Assembly: GCA_030141605.1 (NCBI GenBank) | Contig: JAQGDQ010000227.1 | Location: forward strand, 100,001-164,000 | Reading direction: 5' to 3' | DNA: 64,000 bases | Source: Tubiluchus corallicola | Lineage: Eukaryota > Priapulida > Priapulimorpha > Priapulimorphida > Tubiluchidae | Part shown: one piece after another, positions 11,525-53,735 of the stretch | Layout of the letters: the number at the start of each line of letters is the position of its first letter | Position numbering within the stretch: position 1 is the stretch's first letter | The notes under the pieces: model-generated | Told to the model about the DNA's origin: nothing | What the model saw: only the letters and a program-made list of their open reading frames with translations | Databases searched by the model: none | Program-made: the position numbers and the translations under genes

Positions 11525-12766
11525 TAGTTAGTTATGTCTATTTAATATTATACAAACATTAATCTTTTCCCATCATAAATATTACTGTTACTGTCCTCTT
11601 CAGTTTTGCTTCTAAGTCACGTTATTGACTAATTCAGTCTAAAGTAACCCTACCGTATGCATACTTATGTACAAGTCGACCTTATGTACAAGTTGATGTG
11701 CATGTACAAGTTGATGTGCATCATTTTATATATCACCTGTGTACAAGTCCACCCTAAAATATTAAGATCTTACAGAGTAAATGATGTCAACAATGGGAGA
11801 GTAACAAATCAATAGCCTAGTGTGTTAGTGCGTAAGATACGTGCAAGTGCCTGGGCCGAGTATATTATACCAACCCGATGTACAGATATATTCCTGTTGA
11901 GGCCTACGTCAGAACTCTGACTTTAGTAAACAATATTAATTTTACAATGATGCAATTAAATCTTGTGGTTCATCACCTTCCCATTTGAAGAAAAAAATAA
12001 TTTACTAAAATTAATACCTCTGCGTAGTTGTGTTTTATATAAGAGTGTATGCTTGTAATCAGTATTTTGCCAATATAACACGCATATACAAGGCCAGTGT
12101 AAAATTTCCCGCGGAAGCCGACAGGCGGCAGCACCTGCACAACATTGGCAATTTCCATGTTCTGATCGAGTGCTCCATCGATAGTTTATTTACCAGTAAT
12201 ATATCAATTTTAACGTAATTTCACATACGTTAAAATAAATTACAGTAATATTTGTTAATTTTGTGAAGCAATGTGAAAATGCGAACATTCTCTGATGTGA
12301 AGTATCACAGTATGAGTGTTCATTCAGTCCAGCGTATAATTTCTTTACGATATGATTTCAGTACACATGATTATTTCTTTACATATTCGTATTGTAGACG
12401 ACTCTTTAGCGACATTTCCCAAAAAAATCATAATTATAAGTTGACCCCAAAAATTTGACTTGTACATAAGTGTATATGGTAATTGCTTTCTATTAATAAT
12501 CATTATGTCTTGCTACATTAATAATAATAGTTACATAATTCTTCTACATGCCCCCAATGAACTAATTATGCCTTCTAATATGTAAGGGGAGTGTACAAAT
12601 GACCGGCTGTCCTTCACACAAACTAGCATCACTAGCATCACTAGCAAAACTCTCTCGTATGCTTTTTAGATGGGTTAATAAAAACAGTCACTCCACTCAA
12701 TTTCTAGCACTGCTAGTTAGAGGTCATCTGGAACAAATATTGATATACTAAACCAAATCACTCACC

Positions 12767-27802
<15,036 letters not shown>

Positions 27803-27893
27803 TGTACAATAGTTAAGCATTATTTTAGAGTAATCTAATTTATCAGCATTTGCAAATTCGTTGTTGGTGTTTAAGTGAATTCATATTTAGATG

Positions 27894-27899
27894 AATAAA
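27894..27899 (+). terminator. Probable PSMA4 polyadenylation signal
   Basis: AATAAA lies 92 bases downstream of the PSMA4 stop codon, in an AT-rich 3' flank. Confidence 0.6.
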
Positions 27900-27999
27900 A
27901 GCAAGTATGCTATAACTTTCAAAAAACATTGACAACATTTTAAGTTTCCTCGTGAAACATTCAACTAGCTTAAAACTGGTGGATTTTTGTACACTTCCC

Positions 28000-28208
28000 T
28001 TTCTAGAAAAAAATAATAAAACTGCCAGAGTTATATTGCTTTTGAAATGCTTGGGAAGTGTATTTTGACTGTCATGGTGAGATACACACAGGTCGTGAAT
28101 TTTTGTTTATCTCGTGTTCGATAGACAATTGACATTTCTTTTGAATCATTAAGAATTATTCAGTTATGTATAAATGCACTGAAGGGTGATATTGTTATTC
28201 ATGTTTAA
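28000..28208. repeat. Duplicated segment, copy 1, interrupted by a MITE
   Basis: Resembles 29035-29236: both contain CTTGGGAAGT, TATTTTGACTGTCATG, ACAATTGACATT and ATGAATGCAC/ATAAATGCAC blocks in the same order. Here the segment is cut at TTAA by a family B MITE and continues after 28801 as GTAAATTGTCTTCAAATGAG. Confidence 0.7.
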
Positions 28209-28801
28209 TAGAAGACGGGATGATTCTACACCTTTTTCAAATAAGATAAAAGTCTACGTTTTAACACAATTTATACTGCAAAAGCATTTCTGATCATTAA
28301 AAATAATAGATTAAAAATTTAATTAACGGCAGGCAAGTCCAACTGTTGATGACATCACAAACTAATATAATTTTACGAGCAAAAATGTTCCACCTGCGTG
28401 TTGCACATGTTTGTGAAAGTGAAAATTGAAGTGCAGTGCTACTATAAGGTGTTCAGTGTGTTGTACTAAAACTAGGCAAGTTTTAAGATAAAAGTTCAAA
28501 TTTCAAATTTAACACTGTGCTCACGCATGAGCTGTCGGACGTTTGCCACAAACAATGAACTGAGGTACAGCACTTGTTTTTTGTACAATGCATTTCCGAA
28601 ATACAGGCGCTAGTGCCCATCTGACTAGCAAATGGCGAAATGCACGTAACAGCAAAGAACTAGTGGCACGAACGTGAAATTGTATTTGTGCGGTAATAAT
28701 TCTTTCATGTAAGTCATTTTTGAAAAAGTCGTATGTTTCTTTTCAATATTTTAAAGAGTAGATTGTTTTGACTACAGTTCAAGATTGGGTTCGGTTTTGC
28801 T
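28209..28801 (+). mobile_element. TTAA-flanked MITE, family B, copy 3
   Basis: TTAA lies on both sides (28205-28208 and 28802-28805). The interior matches the other family B copies. The flanking sequence exists uninterrupted at about 29035-29270, which supports these exact boundaries. Confidence 0.85.
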
Positions 28802-29034
28802 TTAAGTAAATTGTCTTCAAATGAGCCATGGTTGTTATCCCGTTTGTGTATTTATCTAGCATTGCAGTGATATTTTGTTGTACTTATCACTGGCAGTGTT
28901 GAGTTTTTTGTACACAATTTTGTCATTTTTGTGAAAACCGTGAACAATAATATTACTAGGGTATTCCTGCAACTTGATTCATTTTTGTACTGTAATTGAC
29001 TGCGTGCCGATTTTGAATATAAACTGCCTTTTTG

Positions 29035-29270
29035 CAAATAAATTAAAAACTGTCAGAGTATTGCTGTGCTTGGGAAGTCTATTTTGACTGTCATGATAGG
29101 ATAGACACAAAAAAATCATGAAATTTTATTCATCTCATATTCGGTCAACAATTGACATTGTCCATCGATAAACTAAGAAAAAAGTTAAACAGTTGCATAT
29201 GAATGCACCGGAGGATGACTTTGTTATCAGTGTTTGAGTAAATTGTTCTTCGAATGAGACTCGTGTTATG
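29035..29270. repeat. Duplicated segment, copy 2 (empty site)
   Basis: The uninterrupted version of the segment split at 28208/28802. It reads GTGTTTGAGTAAATTGTTCT where the other copy has GTTTAA, then the MITE, then TTAAGTAAATTGTC. Confidence 0.7.
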
Positions 29271-29434
29271 ACATTAAATTGTATTTGCCTAGCAAATTGT
29301 TCAAAATCTTGAAAACAACTAAATAGTCAAAAACCCGAGAAAGCGTAAAGGTTCTCATTAACTAATTACAAAGATAGTTTTACAATGGGAAGCGGCACTT
29401 TCAAAAGCAGATTCCCTGATTGCTTAACTTCCCT

Positions 29435-30054
29435 CTCTTAACATTTATAGGGTCACGATTTTTTACAACTGATTTTGGTAACCGGGGGGTAAAAAATTAC
29501 CCCCACCATGATTCGTAAATTATTTTTGATAAACCACCGTGTTTCATTAGTAAGCAGCAACAGCATAATTTGTGGATATGCTGACCACCATAGGATACAT
29601 TATACCTCTGCTTAAAGACGTGTGACTTACTAGTAATACGAAATTTAAATTCAGTTACGTTCCCTTATCTATGCTAGAATAACTGTAGACAACCGACATT
29701 GCTAGCGCGTGTGCAAAAATCATTGTTATTTTGAATTTATTGTCTACTACTTTCTTGTTTTAGGTGGATTAATTTGAGTAACTGACATTTTGTTTTATCA
29801 GATACATCGCCCGTATAATGTATAGACAAGCGAAGTAAAGTTTCGACAATTTTAACGACATATTGCATTATCGCTTTTATTTTGTAGTGAGACAATGCGC
29901 CTAAAATAAATAACTGAAAGTATTTTGTGCACAAAACATATTTAGAAAAAGTCATAGAAAAGGTTTATTGGGGTGCGTATGGTAAAAGGGTAAAATGCAA
30001 AAAACTGGTCTGGTGGTAATTTTTACTACCCGGTGACCCTATAAGGGTTAAGAG
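29435..30054. mobile_element. MITE with TATAGGGTCAC inverted repeats
   Basis: The left end CTCTTAACATTTATAGGGTC is matched in reverse complement by the right end (GACCCTATAAGGGTTAAGAG). The next inner block also pairs (GGGGGTAAAAAATTACC with GGTAATTTTTACTACCC). No coding capacity. Superfamily not assigned. Confidence 0.7.
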
Positions 30055-30774
30055 GTCAGTAAGGAAATAGGAATTGTCAAGGTCATACATAGGACTGTCA
30101 GAATTTTAGCACAAAGCAGGTGCCATAAATTTATTAGCATCAGGACTCTGCAAGTACTTTTCAACATCTGACACCATAATATATGTATGGTGATACTTTT
30201 AAGTATTAAAATCGTTCAAATACAGCCTCCTTACAAGGACTTCATTACACAGCTAAATGTTCTGCTCCTTGATCATCCTCTTCATGCATTCTAGATATGT
30301 AGAACATATCTAGTATAAAACACGAACTCTGTAGTAAGATACCAAAACAGGTTGAAGCCATTTGGTATTCGAATTTTCAGGTAGCCTAAGTACAGGTAAG
30401 CAGAGAAATGAGCGGCCAGAGCCGTCTAGTGTCAAAATCTTACAAAAACAATGTTATATAAGTTTAAATAAACAGTACAATAAATCAATAAGGAAATTAG
30501 ATAATTAATTATGCACACACAACATCATAGGAAAGATATGTCAAAATAGGTGTTGCGACAATGATGGGTGGTATAACCGATCATCACAAGTTGTTATTAA
30601 ATTATACAACTGAAGCCCGATTTAGAATTGGAAAACCGACTAGCAATTGTGGTTATTGACCATAAAATTTTATTGAGTAAGCATGATGATCATTGAATTT
30701 CTAAAGAGATGCACCTTTCATAATTTCATATGCACCCTGTGCAGACTGAACAGTCATGAACTAAGATGTTACCA

Positions 30775-31037
30775 GACGGTTTAGTCTAGTGGTAGTGCGT
30801 CTGCTTTCCGTCTGGGAGGTCGTGAGTTTGAACCAGCGGCCGGGTCAAACAAAGACTTTAAAAATGGTACCTGCTGTTGCCCTGCCTGACGCGTGTTATT
30901 TAAAGGTAAAAGTGGGGTAATAATAGTTTCTGTTATGCAGTTGTAGGTTGTTATTTACAGTCGGCGATAATAGCTCTTTGAGCTAATGTTAATTGTTGAC
31001 CCAAAAGCCGACTTTAAATAAAGATTATTATTATTAT
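30775..31037 (+). mobile_element. tRNA-derived SINE
   Basis: The head resembles a tRNA: A box TAGTCTAGTGG, anticodon-arm-like CTGCTTTCCGTCTGGGAG and B box GAGTTTGAACC at the expected spacing. A non-tRNA body follows, then AAATAAAGATTATTATTATT as tail. The body and tail recur at 42450-42548. These are RNA polymerase III promoter boxes of a SINE and not a functional tRNA, since the acceptor stem pairs poorly. Confidence 0.75.
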
Positions 31038-31716
31038 GTCAAAAGCTACCTATGTTGACGTACGCTAAAGTAGGAACTTCCATTCTATTATTGTGAAAAA
31101 TAGTAAAAATTTAATAAAAATATGTTGAAAAACTTCAGATGATCAAATTTCCACAGTTCCATTCATGAATCAGAATCCCAAAAAATGGTTTTAAGCAAGT
31201 GATTATGATCTTTGATATGATTCACGCTTTCACGGCCATTACTGGATCAATGATTTTCATCAGCACACATTTTGCCACTTTCAAATGCATGTACATGCAT
31301 GCTAAATTTCAAATTCTTGTGTTTACTTAGTGACAAAATACTATCTTTCAAACCATGTTGTCTGTACTGGACAGTGCTGCCCTCTGAGGCCAGCAGGCAG
31401 TTACCTCAACTTACCTGTCAGGTGATTTCATGGTTGATGACTTTAAGTACCTGGCTTTGTGAAATGCTACAGACACTTGGCCTTTATATGTTGGGTCTGG
31501 TCACATGAAATTTTCAGATTTGTGTCTAGTTAACCAAATTATTGTTTCCTGCTGTCTGCAGTTGCAATTGGTGTTTATTGTCTGTTACAGTTCTCTAACG
31601 TTTCGGCAAGGATAATAAACAACTAATGTACACACTTATGTCTGGACTTGATGTTTGAATTGGACTGTTTGAGCATTCTTGGTCATTCTTGATGAAATGG
31701 CTCATGCATGCTACAT

Positions 31717-32105
31717 CAGGGGTCTGCAAACTGCGGCCCGCGAAGAGGTTTGTCAACGTAATGAAAGTGCAGCCCACGTGATCCAGCTGAGTCTGCACAA
31801 ATATCGCAAAGACAGTGCGGGTAGTTTTTTCCTCTAGATCGGATGGCATTAACCCTTACAAGACCATTGTCACTTAATATCACTGTATGACATGATGAAA
31901 TATGGTTTTTAATATAAATTTTAATAACTTCTAAAATGGTTTCTTGAGTGTAGTAGTGCAGTAGTAATGATGTGACAGGCCGGATGCAGAAAAATCGTTA
32001 TTAGGTCCTACTGTACTTGGCTCCTTGACCAAACTGCATGCGACCCACAGGAATTGCGGGAAAGTTTAATGTGGCCCGGCTAGTCAGATAATTTGCACAC
32101 CCCTG
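31717..32105. mobile_element. hAT-like MITE with perfect 8-bp target duplication
   Basis: Ends CAGGGGTCTGCAAACTGCGG and ATTTGCACACCCCTG are inverted repeats. TGCTACAT flanks exactly on both sides (31709-31716 and 32106-32113). The CAGGGGT terminus is typical of hAT/Charlie-like elements. Non-coding. Confidence 0.9.
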
Positions 32106-34569
32106 TGCTACATTGTCATTAGCAACATTTTGAACCACCATCGAATAACTAGCAATACCAATCAGACTTCTTTTATTTTTTTAATAATTTATTCGCATAG
32201 TATGCAAACAACTGATGAGATAGCCAATTCCAGGTTTACTTGGCCTTTCACACGTTGGACATGTTTGCAATTTCTGAACTAATATAATAATGAGAGAAAG
32301 GAAAACCGGAATACTCAACAAGATTAATACTAATAACGCTAGCTATACAGACAGTAGATACCCATAGAAATTTATGCAGCAGTTTCTTACAAACAGCAAA
32401 CTGCCAACATGCAAAAGGAAAACGTATATAAGTCTTATCACAAAACTATCTTTATTACAACTGGAAGTTAAAAATAATTGTCAAATAGCTGCACTTAACT
32501 TTGACGGACCAATATCTAAAAAAATGCAGTAGCCCTAATACACATACAGCAAATAACAGTCGCAGAAGTTTGCAAAAGAATATCAGCTCTTGAAGAAATA
32601 TCTGGCACTATATGCCTCAATTTAAGTGGCGCACAAAGCTGTGAAATTTGAAACTAAAATTCAATCAACTAACCGAGGTTCAACTTGCTTATGGGTGATA
32701 CCTGCATACGCCTTATGAATTATAGACAGAGATACGATATCAAAGTTGTGTTACAAGAACAATCTTATAAGCGATTAAGATAAAAAATCCGGCATGTTTG
32801 AACAGCTAAGTTACAAAACATACAAAACAATTTTTCTCGTAGCTACATCAGTTTTCAGCATATACAAAATACCCAAACTCTGCGGCAAATAATCTCCTGG
32901 AAGTTGAAAATAATCACAGCATTACTGACTATGGAAAGTAAAAAAATGTTTAAAGGCATTAAATACTCATTAGTTAAAACAAAACTTTTGTTTTCAGTGA
33001 GCTTAATCGACTCTTGTGGGGTTAGGGGCTAACAAACAATTCTGCAACCTAGCACTTTGTTGCCAGGGTTAGAAAGTATCAAATTACAGTGGCTAAAGCG
33101 GCACTTTTATAATCTAGATAACAGAAACCTCACGCAGATACGCCTTTGTAACTTAATTTCATAATGTTAGCAAAATAACGTCCTCAAAAATTTCGTTTTT
33201 ATTTGCGTTAGCTACAAGTGGCGCCACCTGCAAAGTCGTTCATAACCAGAAAATACGAAAAAATGGCAAAGACGTGGGACGTGGCAAATACAGACCTGCG
33301 ATGGTTCACCGGGGAGAAACCTGCTGTCATACTTTCATACCACAGCACTAATAATTCCTAAATGTACTCTTGTTACATATAGCACATCAACGAGGTGAAA
33401 ATGCATCAGAAAATCAACATGCTATAAGTTGTGAGTAGCTTAACTTACAGGAAAAATTAAAAGCTTAAACTGCACACATGTATACAGTTTATATTCCATA
33501 CAAAGAATGCTAGTAGCATTTTCATACAATTTGCCTGTTTTATGAAACTTTTATATACATAACAGACAACAGAAGCCAAGATAGCAAGAAAAGGAATAGA
33601 CACAATTATGTTAATGCAACACTTTTACTAGTAGGTCTATTTAATCTGTAAAATGAAAATAGGTGATGCTAGCTGATCAGCTGTGCATATCGTTCATAAT
33701 GTAGGTTGAAAAATGTCAACATTTATAGAAACGCACGAAAAAATCCCAACCCTTGAAAACACAGGACACAATAAAAACCACTCTGACTCAATAGAAAAAG
33801 TACTGCAGCTACAGAATTATTGTAAACATGGACAAGTATTGGAACAGAACATAGAAAACGAAATGTACTATATAAACCTTATCACTAATGGGCGATTGTG
33901 TGTGAAATACTCAACACTATTATACTGAATGCCAGAATAGTTCAGCAGAATTACAGCCGAAATAAGTTACTAAATGCGAACACTGGATTAATAACTTTAG
34001 ACTTTTGCGGTTCTTAACAGGAAAAGCATACAAAAGTTTTTTACATCTTGCAGTTGACAACAAAAATGGACAGTAAAAAGAAAACATTTTTCGACTAAAA
34101 TGGACGTAAATGTGACGAAATTTTTAAGTACAAATAGATGCCTCATATCTGAAGTAAGTTGTCATCTGGATTCTGATGACTGCAGACGGTATTAACTAGT
34201 ATACATATCCACAAAAGGACAGTGTGGGAAAGAGCAAAGGTGTGTTCAGAACCTGCATAAGAAATGTTTGTACATACGTCCATACAACAGCTTCAACCAT
34301 AAAATATATGACAAAGGCATATAGAAAACAAAAGGTACACACACATTGCTTCATGTACGAAACTAAAAACAAAATTTAGTATACATATTCAAAGTCTATG
34401 AGCACTGCTCAGCACCAGCCAGATCATAGATATGCACAAATAAACATATCCGAGTTTTGAATAAATCAAGCTACAAATTGCTTAACATAGCTTAAATTAA
34501 TGAAGGTAACATCACTGCATTTGTGCGCGTGTCCTTCCCACGGCTGATGCGGCGATCATCCGGCAGCAC

Positions 34570-48787
<14,218 letters not shown>

Positions 48788-49784
48788 TTTCTTAATATAT
48801 TGTGGAGAATGAGTCCTGTGTCCTATTAAGTGGTAAGCTCTCAAGTGAGATGCAGAAACAGTCTTCTGCCGGCGTAACTCCCGGAGTAGTGACCGCTTTG
48901 TCCAGATAGCTGTACGTATTGCACTTGGCCAGGCCACAGTAAATGTCTTGTGGACCAACAACTTGTGGCCCACGAAAGAGTTGCTGGACCCGACTGCTGA
49001 TTACTAGTGAAGAGTTGACCTGCAAAGAAAATTCACTTTTTTTACAAAAATCACACAACATGTTCAATAATTGTTTAATAAATTACTAATAATCACAGCA
49101 GTTACGACAAGTGGTTAACCACATAGCTGAAAAGTTGTGAATGTCATCGTCACCCACAGCAAGCATTAACAGTATGCCTTTCTTGAACCATTCACCAACT
49201 ACGTGGCTTGGTCGCTGGCTTATTTTGGCCGTGAAGACAAAGCACATGACCACTTGGCTATTAGGCATATAACGTATACACGATGGATCGTGACACCTTT
49301 CATTACAATATATCATTAAAGTGCACCAGAATCATGATAATCTGAGTCAATGATATTTAGAAAATTAGGAGGCACTTGACCTATGCTAACAAAAACAATG
49401 TGTAGTAATTTAAGCTGCAGCTGTAGACTGTACTCTACATGCATAACAATCAGTGCAGTTAATACTAGTTGACTTGGCAAAATCAGTGTTAACAGCCAGA
49501 GGGGTTGAAAACACAAGGTGTTTAATCTGTAGTATGTTAATTACGTTGTTTGCATATCAAGTTGTGAAATGGCAAATGTGAACCAGAAAATGCGCAAGCA
49601 AACAATACGTTTTGCTTTTCCGGTGGCTTACAATACTAATAGCCTCACATTACACGAGTAATAAATAAAAATCAAACACTTTGTAGAGTTAGAAATCTTA
49701 AAATTGTAGATTGATGTTTAAAGTTTATTAAAAACGGCTTCATCTAGCTTTTTTTTAAAGTATGCAAACATTAACTCAGATGTA

Positions 49785-49835
49785 TCATGATGCGTATCGT
49801 ATCATGACCTAGGAGTATCGTAACAGCCCTATTGG
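49785..49835. repeat. Right-end fragment of the hAT-like MITE at 16084
   Basis: GTATCGTAACAGCCCTA and TATCATGATGCGTATCGTAT resemble the terminal and subterminal parts of the 16084-16761 element. No left end was found. Confidence 0.5.
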
Positions 49836-50180
49836 CTATTAGCCCGTCCTAATGTACAGAACCAATTACATTACAGTTGCCACGGTCCTTGGCAAAAAAT
49901 AATGCAGTCTGCTGTTGTATCTAATAGTCCTAAAATACATATCGAGGCCTATATGTCACATTACCCTGACGACAAATTGTCCATACATGAGCTACTCATA
50001 GCTCATGTGGTACGACAGAAAGCACAAAATACAAAACATAAAAGAAGTGAAATTTTTAGCAGAATTTTGATGAGTGTCAATAAATTATGTTAAGTCCAAC
50101 GATACATGATAGTGATATAATTGTACATTTTCACTTGTTGCCAGCACTGAATTTACAAACCGAAATTTATCAAACATAGA

Positions 50181-50512
50181 AAACTAATACTGAAATGAAA
50201 CCGAACCGAAACATTTCTGCAAAACCAAGTATTATTAAAATTGAAAAAAGAACATTCTAAAATAAGTAAAGTATTTTGTTTTTTGTTTGTCTGCTTTTAT
50301 TTGCTGAGATACAAAAGTACTGATAAAAAACATTAAAGATAAACAAATTTCATTTTGTAGATATTTTGTTGCCTATTTTTCATAAAGCCCTAAAAATGCT
50401 ACGGAAAATTATCCGAAATTTCGGCTACGAAACTTAATAAATTGTGCCAAAACCGAAAGTGCAATTATCAGCAACCGAACCGAAAATTTCATTTCGGCAA
50501 TATTTCTGATCA
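50181..50512. mobile_element. Probable MITE with GAAATGAAA/CCGAACCGAAA ends
   Basis: ACTGAAATGAAACCGAACCG near the left end pairs imperfectly with the reverse complement of CCGAAAATTTCATTTCGGC at the right. The central block is shared with 19603-19695. No target duplication was identified. Confidence 0.45.
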
Positions 50513-53500
50513 CCTCCCAATTTGAGTATAGATTTGCAGCGGTGTGCATATAGTGTGATGAGCACAATAGTCATATACAACGATCAACTCACACGGATAT
50601 ATCTATAGCTGCTTCAAATTACCTAGGTAAGCAAACTAGGCTAAAGCAAGTATGAAACAGTAGGCAGTTTTTAGCCACTACAAGCTAAAATTTAAAATCC
50701 TTGAAGCTTGAAATAAATTGGACATCTAAAGAGAATGACACAGCCTGTCTTTCTTTCTCGCAACTAAAGTTTTAACCTGTCACAAAAACAACTTGTTTCA
50801 AATACCAGAGCTACACTGTTTGGATAGTTTTTATTGCGACTTGTAGTAACTAAATGATCATGACATTTACAAAATGACTTAATGAGATTACAGTTTTACC
50901 AATTAACTTACATTCTAGTTTTAGCCTAAATTAGATAACCGACTTAGTCGTACATTGGTGATGGCTTTGATGTGTTCTTAAATTTTACTATTACCCAGTT
51001 AGCTCACCTCACAAACGTGGTTTTAAGACTGCTTAAAACTTTTACGTGAAACACGCAGTTCATTCAGTTACAAAATGCAAAGTTGGTACTCACTATATGG
51101 ATGTCTAGACAATTAGCATTTTTTCTTGTAATCTGACTCACTTCAAATCTTTATCAATATTTGAATTTTACACAACTACATTGGTAATGACACCACAGAG
51201 TTTCCAATTATCATAAGCAAAACGTTTTTAGTGGAAGCTTTTCAAACAATGGATTCAGGTTAAAACCAGTCACCAATATTGGCAGTGGTAAAAAGTGAAA
51301 GTATTACATATATATACTGTTAAGTTTAATGGCGTGTCACAGTTCGCAGTCAACGCAACCCGCAGTCGCTATAGCCCCGCTTCCAACATCTATAGTTTTG
51401 TTCATTACCAAGTAACATAACCCCAACAGTCACCCTATATTCATGTATACTGTATCAAGCGAAAGCTGTAGAAAGGTAGCCACATTCTTGACGATCGTTA
51501 CCTTCGCCTTAATTATCACTCTATGGAATTAGTAGCTTTGTTAATTTCAGATAGATTTTTAAGCTAACCTCGGCAAAACTACTTAAATGGAAGAACTATT
51601 AATCCACAATAAAGGAGTCAATATAATTTTATGCACGACAGAAAATAGAAATGGCGTCGACAAGAAGCTCTGTTCGTATCATTCGCAGCTTTTCTGGCCA
51701 TTCTCTGCGACGCCTATATGAGCGCATTAACGCTATGTAATAAATTACTGGCACAGGTATTAACTATAGGTGAGAATAACATGAGCACGTTCCAGCCTCC
51801 CAAAAAGTTGAAAATGGATAGTAAAATATTATTAAGGAAAAGAAACATAGTAATGCTTTGACTTGGTCATGTACAAAAAAATAAGGTCAGCTCAGCTACT
51901 AGCGCTGAAATAATGCAGGTTATGGTTGCGATTTGTCATATGTAAAACAGTCGTATTGAAAATCAAATTTTTATCAAATGTATTTATGAGCTTTGTTATA
52001 TGCAGATGACAATACGTTTCCGATGATAGAGTCTGTTCATGGGTAGGGTTGACAACTCTGGACTATGATATCGTATGAAGATATAATTATGAAACGTAGA
52101 ACAAAGATAAGTCTGAGCAAAACATGGAATAAATGCCCATTGTTGATTGCTTCAAAAGACCAAAGATTACGATTTCATGGTCAAAGTAAATTTTTGCCTA
52201 TTATTCACATTCATGTGAATTTGTGAATCTCCTCAGCATTATTAATGAAAGGTATTAAGCAGTGCTTAGCAGGCATGTAGAACGAGCTATGCATTACTGC
52301 ATAAATGATTTACTTTGAACCCGTTTATCAGACTGCATTAGTTTTCTGTAGCTATTCCTGAATTTTATGAATAATCTATAATAATTCGTAATTTCAGCCA
52401 ATGCATCACATTAAATTGAATTATGGGTTGAAATTTTTGTATTTTATTACACAACACAAAAGGCAACTAGCAATGAATCTGACAAAAAATCAGCTTAGAA
52501 GTTTAAATTTAATGGCTTTAATTGGTAGTGGGTATAAATGGCACCCGCCAGTGGGTGAAACTTCTTAATGGCAGGTACATTTTTCGCATTTGTATGACTA
52601 CAAAAATGAAATACTATGCTGCTGTTGACAATTTATGTATCTATTTAAATAGATGTAAATTTACGTATCTATGTTTATCCAGAAGTTCTTCAGCCAATTG
52701 ACATTACCAGTTACAGTGTGTTATGTAACGTTCTGTAGCCACTGACATAGTCGTTCAGTACAGCTTGTGTTGTATTTTTGGTATAACACTTTTCCATGTC
52801 CATATCAAAAGTACATACGATACAGAGCATATGAAATCGAGAAGCTATTATTGATATTGCATGCGGCCCGGTGATAATGTGAACTTGAGTATTGATGTCC
52901 TATTACTACCATCAGAACATTCATTGGGGCATATCATTTGTCGTGGTTTTGCAGGTAGAATAATTCTTGTCTATACTGTGTATAAATGCTAAACTGACGG
53001 TTAATATTAAATAACCTGTAACTGAAACAGTTAACAAAACTTACCTACTGCCTGCCAGCTGCCGCGTCTGGTCTAATGTGCACCTGTAATTACAGATGAC
53101 ACTGCAAGCGACCAGGGTCAACAAAATTCGTTGCGCATGATTAGAAACTCCTATGAATTTCTCTATCTTAGTAATCATATAACTTTTTGTCAGGTGTGTC
53201 CTTTTAAAAGAAAAGAAAAAAAAAACTGAAACCCTATTTGGCAGTTTTTTAGCGATGCTTTCACAAGAATTTAAAAGCCGTGTCATGTTACAGTTTAAAA
53301 TAGGAAGAAAACAAGTGCAATTTTAAAGTATAAAAAAATCCACACAAAGTTATAATTATTACTTAGCACATACGTTTTATACTTACTTGCTGAAAAACTG
53401 AAAGAAATTCTGGTAAATGTCACTGACGTACCTTCCCAGTGTGCATCATTGATTCATTAAAAGCACATTATTGTTATCTTGTTGACCATATAAAGTAATA

Positions 53501-53539
53501 TAAACTTTTGTTTAGCTAGAAAAGAATGCGCTACAAATG

Positions 53540-53735
53540 CTTAATCATTTTTTAAACACTCTGCAATATTATCTAAAGTTGTTTCAAACGACATACCATT
53601 TAAATGGCTGAGTTAAGATGCTTTATACAGCAGTACTGCTAATACAGGCTCTGTGCGCAATCATGATAAGGCAGTATGCTGATGATGCAAAATTTCAAGA
53701 CGAATTTTTAAAGCTTTATTTACGAAGAGTGTTTG
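53540..53735 (+). mobile_element. Diverged right-half fragment of MITE family A
   Basis: CTAAAGTTGTTTCAAACGAC, TTTATACAGC and AAATTTCAAGACGAATTTTT align in order with about 37360-37520 of copy 3. Both ends are missing. Confidence 0.55.

Larger units (their letters stand above)
5400..12766. other. Intergenic region between PDE7 and CDK2 (3' ends facing each other)
   Basis: No conserved coding exon was recognised on either strand. It holds several MITEs, a GCAACACCGTTCC-type minisatellite, an ATT tract and a perfect hairpin, listed separately. The part nearest CDK2 (about 12185-12766) may be its 3' UTR: TTTATT at 12185-12190 would read AATAAA on the minus strand. Short open frames in the region look like chance. 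Confidence 0.5.
27900..34569. other. Intergenic region between PSMA4 and CK2 alpha (3' ends facing each other)
   Basis: No conserved exon was recognised. It contains a duplicated segment, four mobile elements listed separately and, from about 32110 to 34569, repeat-poor AT-rich sequence that may be the long 3' UTR of CK2 alpha. TTTATT (AATAAA on the minus strand) occurs near 33198, 32452 and 32174. UTR length cannot be fixed without transcripts. Confidence 0.45.

Noticed and set aside
30780-30850. Functional tRNA gene
   Set aside because: A and B boxes are present but the acceptor stem pairs poorly, and a SINE body and tail follow.
48788-48973. N-terminal extension of CK2 alpha through the open upstream frame
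   Set aside because: The extra sequence does not resemble CK2. The Met at 48787 fits the family start and has a good context (AAGAAAATGCC).
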